A DNA stretch of 33,536 bases. Source: Candidatus Aristotella avistercoris (GTDB lineage Bacteria; Bacillota; Clostridia; Oscillospirales; Ruminococcaceae). The position numbers and the translations under genes were made by a program. Positions 14,110 to 23,246 of the stretch are shown one piece after another. The notes under the pieces were generated by a model. The model did not search any database and was not told the origin of the DNA. It worked only from the letters and a program-made list of their open reading frames with translations. How positions within the stretch are numbered: position 1 is the first letter of the stretch; each line of letters begins with the position of its first letter. The DNA lies in contig CAJFOV010000043.1 of the NCBI GenBank assembly GCA_904397835.1, positions 1 to 33,536 on the forward strand, in the 5' to 3' direction.

Positions 14110-14832
14110 TCATTGGGCGTACTTTGCCACCAGCTTTACCAGCTGTTCCATGGCCTCCTTGCGCCAGATGGTGTCCCCGTGGGACATGAGAAACTCCAAC
14201 ATCCGCTTGTCCCCATCCTCCTTGCGGCAGAAGACAGGCCGGTCTCCAAAATCGGTCTTGAGGGTCGCGTACCGGTTGGAAAAATAGATCACCGAGCAGA
14301 CCGGCAGGGTGATGCCGTTTTCCTGGAGCATCTCCTGGATGGTGGCCACATGGCCCTCCGCCTGTTTGAGGGGGTTGTAGAGGGGCTTGCGTTCATACTT
14401 TCCCCTTCCGACAGGGCGGGTCTTGTACAGCCGGTTGCTGTCAGCCTTGCCGGAGATCTCCCCCGCCACATTCTTGGCCTCAATGGTATAAATGCCCTTG
14501 GGACAGAGGATCAAAAAATCCACCTGGCTTTTGCGGTGGGCGGTCACCAGGGTCAGGTCCGGCAGAATGTAGTAGTTTTTGGGCAGGCGCTTGAGAAGCT
14601 TAAGCGTCTCTCGCTCCCCCTTGGAGCCGCTGCGCAGCAACGCGGTATTTTTGCGCAGATACCGGTAACACAGAAGAAAGGGGACAGGCGCCAGGTACAG
14701 CAGAACGCTGACCTTGTGGGCAATGACCACCGATAGGACGGAGAGAATCAGCAGCACCCACTGGGAGAACAGGGACAACAGATATTTTTGTGTGACCCCA
14801 TTCATGCCGTTGATATGGACAACTTTTGCCAT
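14110..14832 (-). CDS. Membrane protein with a NERD (nuclease-related) domain
   Basis: From the ATG at 14832 the protein has about 240 residues. A GTG at 14862 is an alternative start, but AGGAAGGA abuts it too closely. Two hydrophobic helices lie near residues 20-56. After them comes a NERD domain: GSKGERETLKLLKRLP, then QVDFLILCPKGIYTIEAKN, which holds the Asp and Glu-x-Lys of the restriction-endonuclease-like core. NERD domains are thought to process or bind nucleic acids, usually next to a membrane or kinase module. The C-terminal part (ITLPVCSVIYFSN) continues the fold. The start is uncertain. Confidence 0.8.
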   Translation of the reverse strand: MAKVVHINGMNGVTQKYLLSLFSQWVLLILSVLSVVIAHKVSVLLYLAPVPFLLCYRYLRKNTALLRSGSKGERETLKLLKRLPKNYYILPDLTLVTAHRKSQVDFLILCPKGIYTIEAKNVAGEISGKADSNRLYKTRPVGRGKYERKPLYNPLKQAEGHVATIQEMLQENGITLPVCSVIYFSNRYATLKTDFGDRPVFCRKEDGDKRMLEFLMSHGDTIWRKEAMEQLVKLVAKYAQ

Positions 14833-14862
14833 GTTGTGTTCGGCCCGCTGTAGGCAGGCCAC

Positions 14863-15224
14863 TCCTTCCTAAAATACAGGGTGCCCTTTTATGATAAACG
14901 CTTTACCCCCCAAAAAGCAAGTATAATTTTGTCGCCCCGCTGCCCATTGACATATTTTTATCAGGATGACCTTGGTCCTCAAGGTGCTTTGGCTTGTATC
15001 CCAAAATCATCCATTGGGCAGCAGAAGCAGACGACCACAAAATCGGTGGCCCTGTGGAGCGAATCCTGTAGCATGACCTGCGGTGCGGGAATGGAGCCCT
15101 GCAAGAGAAACGGCCTGGCCCCAGGGAAAATTGTCGCGGGCTGTTTTTGTAAGGAGGGGAAAAGATAGGAAACCCCGAAGTCGAAGTTGCATCGGCCTCT
15201 CCCACAAATGGCGGTTGATACGCA
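14863..15224. other. Intergenic region without a supported gene
   Basis: Short open frames on both strands here lack ribosome binding sites and known motifs. I see no RNA gene or mobile element. Confidence 0.55.
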
Positions 15225-15260
15225 CCTCGACCCCCCAATCCATAGATCGGGGGGCCGAGG
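15225..15260. terminator. Hairpin at the end of the ABC transporter operon
   Basis: CCTCG-A-CCCCCC-AATC faces GATC-GGGGGG-C-CGAGG, with one mismatched position and one A/C mismatch, around a short loop. It lies 24 bases beyond the permease stop. No strong T-run follows on the minus strand, so its efficiency as a terminator is uncertain. Confidence 0.5.
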
Positions 15261-15283
15261 AAGAGGAAAAGAAATTATAATAT

Positions 15284-16087
15284 CTATGCCAGGTTGAGCC
15301 GTTTGCTCAGCAGCTGCTGGGTGACAACATAGCAGACGGCGGCAAAGATCAGGTACATCACTGCAAAGAACAGGAGGAACAGGCTGATGCCATACTTTTC
15401 ATAGAGCAGCAGATGTTCCAGTGACGGCAGCCGTGTCGTAAAGAATCCGCCCATCTGTACACAGAGGGTGGTGGCCACCTGGGAGATCAGGCAGATCACC
15501 AGATAGGCGCCCACAGAGCCAATGGCCCGGTGCTGTTTGAAGCTGTGGCCCACTGCAATGGCGCAGTAGACAGAGAGGATGAGGTAGGTCAGCCCGCACA
15601 GCCCCAGAAAGAGGAAAGAGGTCAGGACAGACACATCCGCAAAGGAAAAATACTCCCGGAAATAGAGCCCCAACGCCTGGAAGAGCTGTCCCATGGCCTG
15701 CCAGAAGCCGGTGCTCATGGCCAGGATCATAATGGAGAATCCGGTGATGGCGATGCTGACCACCACCCAAAAGATGGAGATGATCAGCTTGCTGAGGATG
15801 AGCTTGCCCGGGGTGGTGGGCAGGGTGAACATCAGGTACCCCTCATCCCCCAGCAGGCTCTTGTAAAAGCGCTGAATCATCACGAACACCGTCAGGGCAA
15901 AGATGGCCACAATGAGAAAGATGTAGGAGGTCAGGCTCACGCCAAAGAAGAAGGAGAAGTGCTCCGTGCGGTCCTGAATGGCCACAAAGACCCGGTTGAT
16001 CACGGCAAATAGGATCAGGCACCCGTAGAGGGGCAAAAAGGTACGGGCCGTGGCCTTCAGCTCATATTTCAGCAGTTTTCTTAGCAT
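15284..16087 (-). CDS. ABC transporter permease-type membrane protein
   Basis: The 267 residues form about six membrane helices, for example TFLPLYGCLILFAVINRVFVAI, TSYIFLIVAIFALTVFVMI, LIISIFWVVVSIAITGFSIMIL and ISLFLLFFAVMYLIFAAVCYVV. The segment GDEGYLMFTLPTTPGKLILSKLI between helices is typical of ABC-2-type permeases linked to YtrA-regulated ATPases. It overlaps the ATPase gene end by 7 bases and so is co-translated. The transport substrate is unknown. Bacitracin- or cell-wall-stress-related export is known for relatives. Confidence 0.85.
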   Translation of the reverse strand: MLRKLLKYELKATARTFLPLYGCLILFAVINRVFVAIQDRTEHFSFFFGVSLTSYIFLIVAIFALTVFVMIQRFYKSLLGDEGYLMFTLPTTPGKLILSKLIISIFWVVVSIAITGFSIMILAMSTGFWQAMGQLFQALGLYFREYFSFADVSVLTSFLFLGLCGLTYLILSVYCAIAVGHSFKQHRAIGSVGAYLVICLISQVATTLCVQMGGFFTTRLPSLEHLLLYEKYGISLFLLFFAVMYLIFAAVCYVVTQQLLSKRLNLA

Positions 16088-16782
16088 TTGAACACCTCCC
16101 GGAACAGATCGTCCACCGATTTGCCCTGGCGCTCCCGAATCTCATCCACGGGGGAGGCCATGAGAATCTTACCGTTGGAGAGGAAGATCACATCGTCCAA
16201 AATCTGCTCCACGTCCGCAATCAGATGGGTGGACAGGATCACGGTGGAGTTCTCGTTGTAGTTGCCAATGATGGTGTGCAGGATGTAATCCCTGGTGGCA
16301 GGGTCCACCCCGCCGATGGGTTCATCCAGCAGGTATAGCTGCGCCCTGCGGCTCATGACCAGAATCAGCTGGACCTTCTCCTTGGTGCCTTTGGACAGGT
16401 TTTTGAGCCGGTCCCTGGGGTCAATGTTCAGCCGCTGGAGCATGTCATAGGCCACCTCCGGCTGAAAATCCTGGTAAAAATCCTGAAAGAAGCGGATCAG
16501 CTCCTGGATGCACATCCAGTTGTTCAAATAGCTGCGCTCCGGCAGGTAGGAGACAATGGCCTTACTCTCCAGACCGGGGGCCTTGCCGTCTATGAGGATC
16601 TGGCCGGCCGTGGGGGTCAGCAGCCCGCAGGCCAGTTTGATCAGGGTGGTCTTGCCGCTGCCGTTGGGGCCCAGCAGCCCTACAATCCGGCCGCGGGGAA
16701 TGGCAATGTCCAGGTTGGAAAGGGCCGTGCGGTATCCATAGGTCTTGGTCAAGGCCCGGCATTCCAAAATGTTTTCCATCAA
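16081..16782 (-). CDS. ABC transporter ATP-binding protein (YtrB/EcsA-like)
   Basis: The 233 residues include Walker A GPNGSGKTT at about 38-46, the signature segment LSKGTKEKVQLILVMSRRAQ (LSKGT in place of LSGGQ, common in this ABC-2 ATPase group), Walker B LYLLDEPIGGVDPATRD and the H-loop STHLIADVE. It pairs with the downstream permease and the upstream GntR regulator, overlapping the latter by 4 bases (ATGA). This is the compact regulator-ATPase-permease order of ytr-type operons. Confidence 0.92.
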   Translation of the reverse strand: MMENILECRALTKTYGYRTALSNLDIAIPRGRIVGLLGPNGSGKTTLIKLACGLLTPTAGQILIDGKAPGLESKAIVSYLPERSYLNNWMCIQELIRFFQDFYQDFQPEVAYDMLQRLNIDPRDRLKNLSKGTKEKVQLILVMSRRAQLYLLDEPIGGVDPATRDYILHTIIGNYNENSTVILSTHLIADVEQILDDVIFLSNGKILMASPVDEIRERQGKSVDDLFREVFKC

Positions 16783-17147
16783 TACTCCTCCTTTGCCGCC
16801 TTCTCCATGAGCGCCATGGTCTCGGCCGGGTCAAAGCCCAGTTTGCGCATGTTCTCTAAAAATTTATGGATCTGTTCATAGGCCAGGTTGTTGCGTACCG
16901 TCTCGATCATCTCTTGATCCTCCGTAATAAAACGGCCGCTGGTCCGCTGGGTGTGCAGCAGTCCGGACCGCTCCAGTTCCGCCAAGGCCTTCTGCATGGT
17001 ATTGGGGTTTACCGAGGCCTCCGCCGCCAACTCCCGCACAGAGGGCAGCCGGCTCCCCGCAGGATACCGCCCTGAGACAATCCCCAATTGGATCTGTTCC
17101 ACCAGTTGGGCGTAAATGGGCCGGTCGGGCTGAAAGGTCCATTCCAT
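16779..17147 (-). CDS. GntR-family transcriptional regulator, YtrA subfamily
   Basis: The 122 residues have a winged helix-turn-helix at 8-75 (RPIYAQLVEQIQLGIVSG, LPSVRELAAEASVNPNTMQKALAELERSGLL, TSGRFI) and a short helical C-terminal part of about 45 residues. That is the YtrA layout, without a ligand-binding effector domain. It probably represses its own operon by binding the palindrome between the -35 and -10 boxes upstream. AAAGGAG precedes the ATG. Confidence 0.92.
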   Translation of the reverse strand: MEWTFQPDRPIYAQLVEQIQLGIVSGRYPAGSRLPSVRELAAEASVNPNTMQKALAELERSGLLHTQRTSGRFITEDQEMIETVRNNLAYEQIHKFLENMRKLGFDPAETMALMEKAAKEEY

Positions 17148-17185
17148 GGCATGTACTCCTTTCTCTGTTCTATTGTGCTAGTTTA

Positions 17186-17214
17186 ATAATACAATCATAC
17201 ATTGTAATTGTCAA
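17186..17214 (-). promoter_or_regulatory. Sigma-A promoter of the ytrA-like operon
   Basis: Minus strand: perfect -35 TTGACA, 17-base spacer, TATTAT. It lies about 40-65 bases upstream of the regulator start. Confidence 0.85.
17190..17206. promoter_or_regulatory. Operator-like palindrome in the ytrA-operon promoter
   Basis: TACAAT-CATAC-ATTGTA is a perfect inverted repeat that covers the promoter spacer and touches the -10 box. Binding there by the GntR regulator would block RNA polymerase. Confidence 0.7.
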
Positions 17215-17482
17215 GGGGAAAGAGGGACTCCACCCTTCTCACAACCAATATTGCCGTGTAAAGAAGAAAACTAGAAAAATTTTGGTCCACTGTTGAAAAA
17301 GCAGGGTTCCCATCCGTAAGAGAGATGTGAAGGGGAATGGAGGACACGGTCTCTCCAGCTGGATCAGATGCCATGGCGGCTTCTTTGGAACATTCCCCCT
17401 CATAAGGGCGTCCTTTTCACCAAAGTGGACGCAAAACAATAGAATACAGTGTGCTGGTTTCAGCCACGAAAGGAGGAATTGC
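17215..17482. other. Intergenic region between divergent genes
   Basis: About 270 bases between the regulator promoter and the small membrane protein. No gene, clear promoter or structured element was recognised. Confidence 0.5.
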
Positions 17483-17830
17483 ATGATGCAGACGGTCATG
17501 GGTGTGCTCAGCATTCTGCTGAGCATTTTGGGCATCCTCTACCTGGTACACCTGCTCACGGCCTGGGCCCTGCGCCCCCAGCGGGGGATGATCTGCTACG
17601 TGGTGCCCACTCTGGAGCGGCAGGAGGATCTGGAGCAACTGGTGCTCTGCTGCAAGCAGCACCGCCGCACCCTGGGGCGGGAGGAGTACCCCATTCTGCT
17701 GGTGGGAGAGCCGGAGAGTGAGAGCGGCGCCATCGGTCAGCTGCTCCAGGAGGAGAACGTCCAGGTCCGCTGGTGTTCCTGGGCGGATCTGCCTCGGGCG
17801 GTGGAGGATTTGCGTTTGCAAAGCCACTGA
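17483..17830 (+). CDS. Small single-span membrane protein of unknown function
   Basis: AAAGGAGG lies about 7 bases before ATGATG, so this start is preferred to the longer open frame. The 115 residues begin with one hydrophobic helix (about 5-27, MGVLSILLSILGILYLVHLLTAW), followed by a soluble alpha/beta stretch (GMICYVVPTLERQEDLEQLVLCC, YPILLVGEPESESG). The latter looks like a small Rossmann-like fold, but no family was recognised. The recD2 gene begins 53 bases after the stop, with its own candidate promoter overlapping this gene's end. Confidence 0.75.
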   Translation: MMQTVMGVLSILLSILGILYLVHLLTAWALRPQRGMICYVVPTLERQEDLEQLVLCCKQHRRTLGREEYPILLVGEPESESGAIGQLLQEENVQVRWCSWADLPRAVEDLRLQSH

Positions 17831-17844
17831 ATTTGTATTATACT
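17816..17844 (+). promoter_or_regulatory. Candidate sigma-A promoter of recD2
   Basis: TTGCAA, 17 bases, TATACT. It overlaps the stop codon of the upstream gene and lies 40 bases before the recD2 ATG. Confidence 0.5.
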
Positions 17845-17883
17845 GACGGAAGAACAAATCTTCGAGGAATGTGGGGTGAGCCG

Positions 17884-20151
17884 ATGGAGAACCGGCCCAT
17901 GGAGACCCTGGAGGGGTCGGTGGAGGACATTGTCTTCCGCAACGAGGACACGGGCTTTACCGTGCTGGAGGTGGGGACCGATCTGCAGCTGATCACGGCG
18001 GTGGGGGTTCTCTCCTCCGTGGCGGTGGGGGAGCAGCTGATTCTCCACGGCTTCTTCACCAGCCACCCCACCTACGGCTCCCAGTTTAAAATTTCCGCCT
18101 GTGAGCGCAGCATGCCCAGCACGGCCTCGGCCATTCTCAAATACCTCTCCTCCCGGGCCATCAAGGGGGTAGGGCCCGCCACGGCCAAACGGATCGTCCA
18201 GCGCTTTGGGGACAAATCCCTGGAGGTCATGGAGAAGGATCCCCTGCAGCTGGCCACCATCCCAGGCATCTCTGCAAACAAGGCCAAAGCCATTGGGGAG
18301 GAGTTCCAGCGGATCTTTGGCATCCGCTCGGTGATGATGCTCCTGGCCCAGTACAACATCGATGCAGCCACCTCCATCAAGGTCTGGAAGCGCTGGGGCG
18401 CCAACGCCCCCGACCTGCTGCGGGAGGACCCCTATGTCCTGTGCTGTGAGGAGATCGGCATGGAGTTCCCTGAGGTGGAGCCCATTGCCGCCCAGCTGGA
18501 CATCTCCCCCCAGGACCCCAACCGGCTTCAGGCGGGGCTCACCTATGTGCTGCGCCACAATCTAAACAATGGCCACAGCTGTATCCCCAGGGCCACCCTC
18601 CTCTCCCTGACGGCCAAACTGCTGGAGGTTGACCCCCCTCTGTTGGAGGAGGAGCTGGAGGGGATGGTCCAGCGGGAGGAGCTGTTTCAAAAGCAGCTGG
18701 ACGGAACAGACTTTTTGTATCTGCCCGCCCTGTTCCTGGCAGAGGATTACTGTGCCAGCCGCCTGGGGATGATGTTGGCCCTGCCCCAGGAGACAGCCAA
18801 TGAGGCGCTGGAGCACGCGGTGGATCAGCTGGAGGCGGAGATCGGCATCGCCTATGCCAACCTGCAGCGCAAGGCCATCTTGCAGGCCATGACCCACAAC
18901 CTCTTCATTCTCACCGGCGGACCGGGCACAGGCAAGACCACCACCGTCAATGCCATTTTGACCCTGTTGGAGCGCCAGGGCAGCAAGGTGGCGCTGGCGG
19001 CCCCCACCGGCCGTGCCGCCAAGCGCATGTCAGAGGTCACCGGCAGGGAGGCCAAGACCATCCACCGGCTGCTGGAGGTGGATTTTACCGCTGTCACCAC
19101 CTCCCTGAGCCAGTTTAAGCGCAATGAGCGCAACCCCCTGCCCTACGACGCCGTGGTGGTGGACGAGATGTCCATGGTGGACATTCTGCTGATGGAGTCC
19201 CTTCTGCGGGCGGTCAAGCCCCATGCCAAACTGATTTTGGTGGGGGATGCGGATCAGCTGCCCTCTGTGGGGGCGGGGAATGTGCTGGGGGATCTCATCG
19301 CCAGTGAGGAGATCTGTACCGTCCAGCTGACAGAGGTGTTCCGCCAGGCCAGCCAGAGCCTGATTGTCACCAATGCCCATCAGATTGTCCGGGGAGAGCT
19401 GCCGGAGCTCACCCGCAGGGACGGGGACTTTTTCTTTATGGCTCGCCACAGCTACGAGGCCACCGCCCAGACGGTGGTGGAGCTGTGCACCGCCCGCCTG
19501 CCCCGGACCTATGGTCTGTCTCCCCTGTGGGACATCCAGGTCATCTGCCCCAGCCGCATCAACGCCCTGGGCACGGTGGAGCTCAACAGCCGGCTCCAGC
19601 AGGCCTTGAATCCCCCGGACCGGGACAAGCGGGAGTTCACCCGCTACAACCGCACTTTTCGGGAGGGGGACAAGGTCATGCAGATCAAGAACAACTACGA
19701 CGTCCCCTGGACCAACCGGGCCGGGGAGAAGGGCATGGGGGTCTATAACGGGGACATCGGGGTCATTGAGATGATCGACAAGCCCACCCGCACCCTCATG
19801 GTTCGGTATGAGGACCGGTTGGTGGACTATCCCTTCGACCTGAGCGATCAGCTGGAGCTGGCCTATGCCGTCACCGTCCACAAGAGCCAGGGCAGCGAAT
19901 TTGAGGCGGTGATCATCCCCCTCATGCGCCCCAGCAGCCGGCTGTATTACCGCAACCTGCTGTACACCGCCGTCACCCGGGCAAAGCGCCTGCTGATTCT
20001 GGTGGGGGAGGGGAGCGCCATCCCCTACATGGTCCAAAACAACCGCAAGACCCTGCGGTACACCGGCCTGCGCCAGATGCTCCAGGAGCAGCTGCAGAGT
20101 GCCTTCCAGCCGGTCTCCGTCCCCCTGACTTTGGAGGATGTCCATGGCTAG
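17884..20151 (+). CDS. recD2: RecD2-type ATP-dependent 5'-3' DNA helicase
   Basis: Starting at ATG 17884 (MENRPMETLEGSVEDIVFRN) gives about 755 residues, the usual RecD2 length. The longer frame would begin inside the upstream gene. The N-terminal OB-like domain is followed by helix-hairpin-helix motifs (AIKGVGPATAKRIVQRFG, IPGISANKAKAIGEEF), then Walker A GGPGTGKTT near residue 344, Walker B DEMSMVD near 427, GDADQLPSVGAG, and the UvrD-like C-terminal motif VTVHKSQGSEF near 663-673. RecD2 acts in DNA repair without RecBC. The end overlaps comF by 8 bases. A weak GGGGTGAG is the only Shine-Dalgarno candidate. Confidence 0.95.
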   Translation: MENRPMETLEGSVEDIVFRNEDTGFTVLEVGTDLQLITAVGVLSSVAVGEQLILHGFFTSHPTYGSQFKISACERSMPSTASAILKYLSSRAIKGVGPATAKRIVQRFGDKSLEVMEKDPLQLATIPGISANKAKAIGEEFQRIFGIRSVMMLLAQYNIDAATSIKVWKRWGANAPDLLREDPYVLCCEEIGMEFPEVEPIAAQLDISPQDPNRLQAGLTYVLRHNLNNGHSCIPRATLLSLTAKLLEVDPPLLEEELEGMVQREELFQKQLDGTDFLYLPALFLAEDYCASRLGMMLALPQETANEALEHAVDQLEAEIGIAYANLQRKAILQAMTHNLFILTGGPGTGKTTTVNAILTLLERQGSKVALAAPTGRAAKRMSEVTGREAKTIHRLLEVDFTAVTTSLSQFKRNERNPLPYDAVVVDEMSMVDILLMESLLRAVKPHAKLILVGDADQLPSVGAGNVLGDLIASEEICTVQLTEVFRQASQSLIVTNAHQIVRGELPELTRRDGDFFFMARHSYEATAQTVVELCTARLPRTYGLSPLWDIQVICPSRINALGTVELNSRLQQALNPPDRDKREFTRYNRTFREGDKVMQIKNNYDVPWTNRAGEKGMGVYNGDIGVIEMIDKPTRTLMVRYEDRLVDYPFDLSDQLELAYAVTVHKSQGSEFEAVIIPLMRPSSRLYYRNLLYTAVTRAKRLLILVGEGSAIPYMVQNNRKTLRYTGLRQMLQEQLQSAFQPVSVPLTLEDVHG

Positions 20152-20914
20152 GCCCAAGGATGAGCGGGAGATCACCCTCCTGCAGCGGCTGGGCTTTCTG
20201 TTCTTCCCCCGCAGGTGCATCTTCTGCGATGAGCCTGTGAAACCGGACTGGCCCGCCTGCGAAACCTGTGAGAAAACCCTTCCCCGGATCACCGGGGAGA
20301 TCTGCCCCCACTGCGGCCTTGGGCTGGAGCACTGCACCTGCCAAGGGGCCTTTTCGCCCCTGGACGGCAACCGCTCGGTCTTCTACTACACAGGCCGCGG
20401 AGAGCGGGGCGTTGTCCAGTTCAAATTCCATGGCCGCCGGGATGCGGCCCCCTACCTGGCCCACCTTCTGGCCAGCTGTGTGAAGGAGCGCTATGGGGAT
20501 ATCTCCTTTGAAGGGGTGGCCAGCGTACCCATGTTCCCCAGCAAGGAGCAGGAACGGGGGTACAACCAATCGGACCTGTTGGCCCGGTATCTGAGTCAGG
20601 AGCTGGACCTGCCCTATGACCGGGATCTGCTGCGCAAGGTCAGGGACTACCCCGCCCAACACAACTTGAGTGCCAGAGAGCGGCGGGGTAACGTGAAACA
20701 TGCCTTCCAGCTGGCCCATCCAGTGCCCGAGGGGAGCGTCTGGCTCCTGGTGGACGATGTTTTCACCACCGGATCCACCTTGGGGGAGTGCGCCCGGCTG
20801 CTCAAGGGGGCCGGCGCCTCTCAGGTGTACAGCGTCACCTTGGCGGCCTCCTACCGTAGGGAGATCCGCCCCCAAACAAAAGTTGGTTGTCAAACCCAAA
20901 ACAAGCCGTTATAA
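20144..20914 (+). CDS. comF: ComF-family phosphoribosyltransferase-like protein
   Basis: The ATG at 20144 is favoured over 20138 because GGAGG then lies 6 bases upstream. The protein, about 256 residues, has an N-terminal zinc ribbon (CIFCDEP, CETCEKTLP, CPHCG, CTC) and a PRTase domain with the PRPP loop VWLLVDDVFTTGSTLGECARLL. ComF proteins support DNA uptake in naturally competent bacteria and are also common in non-competent ones, where the role is unclear. It overlaps recD2 by 8 bases, so the two are probably co-transcribed and translationally coupled. Confidence 0.92.
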   Translation: MARPKDEREITLLQRLGFLFFPRRCIFCDEPVKPDWPACETCEKTLPRITGEICPHCGLGLEHCTCQGAFSPLDGNRSVFYYTGRGERGVVQFKFHGRRDAAPYLAHLLASCVKERYGDISFEGVASVPMFPSKEQERGYNQSDLLARYLSQELDLPYDRDLLRKVRDYPAQHNLSARERRGNVKHAFQLAHPVPEGSVWLLVDDVFTTGSTLGECARLLKGAGASQVYSVTLAASYRREIRPQTKVGCQTQNKPL

Positions 20915-20915
20915 T
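20887..20915 (+). promoter_or_regulatory. Sigma-A promoter of the mreB-like gene, inside the end of comF
   Basis: TTGTCA, 17 bases, TATAAT. It overlaps the last codons of comF and lies 70 bases before the mreB-like ATG. Confidence 0.8.
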
Positions 20916-20985
20916 GAAAGAACGGGAGGAACTCTCCCAACCGTCGGATACACCAGGAATTGAAAATTTTGGAAGGAGCACCGCC

Positions 20986-22032
20986 ATGAACTCGATGGAT
21001 ATTGGAATTGATCTCGGGACGGCAACCGTCATAATATATGACACCAACGAGGGGGTTCTCTTGGACGAGCCCTCCGTGGTGGCAATTGAGACCCGCACCG
21101 GCGAGGTGAAGGCTGTGGGAGCCGATGCCTACCGCATGATCGGCAAGACCCCGGCCAACATCACTGCCATCCGCCCCCTGCAGGAGGGGGTCATCTCCGA
21201 CTACAAGGTCACCGAGGCCATGATCAAATACTTTTTGAACAAGGTCTGCCACAACAAGATCTTCAAGCCCCGCATGGCCATCTGTGTCCCCACCGGCATC
21301 ACCCCTGTGGAGATCCAGGCGGTGGAGGAGGCCGCCCAGGTGGCCGGCGCCCGCAAGGTTTACCTCATTGAGGAGCCGGTGGCCGCGGCCATCGGTGCGG
21401 GCATCGATATCTCCAAGCCCGAGGGCCACCTGGTGGTGGATGTGGGGGGCGGCACCACGGATATTGCGGTGCTCTCCCTCAATGGCATTGTGTGCAAAAG
21501 CTCCCTGAAGGTGGCGGGCAACGTCTTTGACCAGGCCATTGTCAAATATGTGCGCGCCAAATACGGGGTACTCATTGGGGAGCGCATGGCCGAGCGCATG
21601 AAGATGGAGATCGGCAGCGCCCAGCCCCTGGATCCGGAGAAGTCCGCCGAGTGCAAGGGCCGCAACCTCCTCACCGGCCTGCCCTGCAAGCTGACCCTCA
21701 CCAGCGGGGAGCTGCAGAAGGCTTTGGAGGAACCGGTCTCTCAGATTGTCCGGGAGGTCAAAAAGGTCATGGAGCTGACCCCGCCGGAGCTGGTCAGCGA
21801 CCTGTTCACCAACGGCGCGGTGCTCACTGGCGGCGGCGCCAAGCTGGATGGATTGGACCGGGTCCTCCAACAGGCCATCAAGGCGCCAGCCCGTGTGGCG
21901 GAGGAGCCGGAACTCTGTGTGGCCAAGGGGACTGGGAAGTCCTTCCAGTTCCTCAATGAACTGTTTGACGGCTTTGTGGACTCCAACCGCACCAACTACC
22001 AGGAGCAGGCCGCCCAACAGCAGGAGCAGTAG
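20986..22032 (+). CDS. MreB/Mbl-family actin-like cell-shape protein
   Basis: GGAAGGAG precedes ATG 20986, which starts MNSMDIGIDLGTATVIIYD, the phosphate-1 loop of actin-like ATPases. The 348 residues continue with VCVPTGITPVEIQAVEEAA, IEEPVAAAIGAGI, the phosphate-2 loop VVDVGGGTTDIAVLSLNG, and TGGGAKLDGLD. MreB filaments guide elongation-phase cell-wall synthesis. It stands alone without mreC/mreD, so it is probably an Mbl/MreBH-type paralogue. The C-terminal FDGFVDSNRTNYQEQAAQQQEQ is a Gln-rich extension. Confidence 0.93.
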   Translation: MNSMDIGIDLGTATVIIYDTNEGVLLDEPSVVAIETRTGEVKAVGADAYRMIGKTPANITAIRPLQEGVISDYKVTEAMIKYFLNKVCHNKIFKPRMAICVPTGITPVEIQAVEEAAQVAGARKVYLIEEPVAAAIGAGIDISKPEGHLVVDVGGGTTDIAVLSLNGIVCKSSLKVAGNVFDQAIVKYVRAKYGVLIGERMAERMKMEIGSAQPLDPEKSAECKGRNLLTGLPCKLTLTSGELQKALEEPVSQIVREVKKVMELTPPELVSDLFTNGAVLTGGGAKLDGLDRVLQQAIKAPARVAEEPELCVAKGTGKSFQFLNELFDGFVDSNRTNYQEQAAQQQEQ

Positions 22033-22091
22033 GGGGAACGGCATGGCCTGCTTCTATCAAACATAATAGGAACGCCCGAGTGGCAAATAAA

Positions 22092-22140
22092 AAAGAGCCA
22101 ACCGCACCAATCTGGTGGTGCGGTTGGCTCTTTCAATTTT
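22092..22140 (+). terminator. Terminator after the mreB-like gene
   Basis: AGAGCCAACCGCACC pairs perfectly with GGTGCGGTTGGCTCT, followed by TTCAATTTTT. Confidence 0.9.
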
Positions 22141-23060
<920 letters not shown>

Positions 23061-23068
23061 TCTCTGTT

Positions 23069-23222
23069 GTGCTATATAAGTATACCAAAGCAAATGTGGA
23101 AAAGAGCTGGGTTTTGCGCTTGTAAATTCGAGCTTTTTGTGATATAGTGCTATATAGAATGGTATCCTTTAAAGACTTTGTAAAAGTATACCATTTCAAA
23201 CTCCCGCGTGTAACCCACGCGG
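23069..23222. repeat. Cluster of short repeats in the surface-protein upstream region
   Basis: Direct repeats GTGCTATATA at 23069-23078 and 23147-23156 (78-bp period) and AAGTATACCA at 23078-23087 and 23184-23193. Inverted repeat ATGGTAT/ATACCAT at 23159-23165 and 23188-23194. Perfect hairpin CCGCGTG-TAACC-CACGCGG at 23204-23222, which ends 10 bases before the Shine-Dalgarno AGGAGG. Confidence 0.7.
23120..23148 (+). promoter_or_regulatory. Candidate sigma-A promoter of the surface-protein gene
   Basis: TTGTAA, 17 bases, TATAGT. The -10 box runs into the second copy of the GTGCTATATA repeat (23069-23078 and 23147-23156). Confidence 0.5.
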
Positions 23223-23246
23223 AATGGACGATAGGAGGAAAAGAGA

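Noticed and set aside
19030..20370. Minus-strand open frames opposite recD2, comF and mreB-like genes (also 20890-22044)
   Set aside because: Antisense shadows of strongly supported genes with no start signals.
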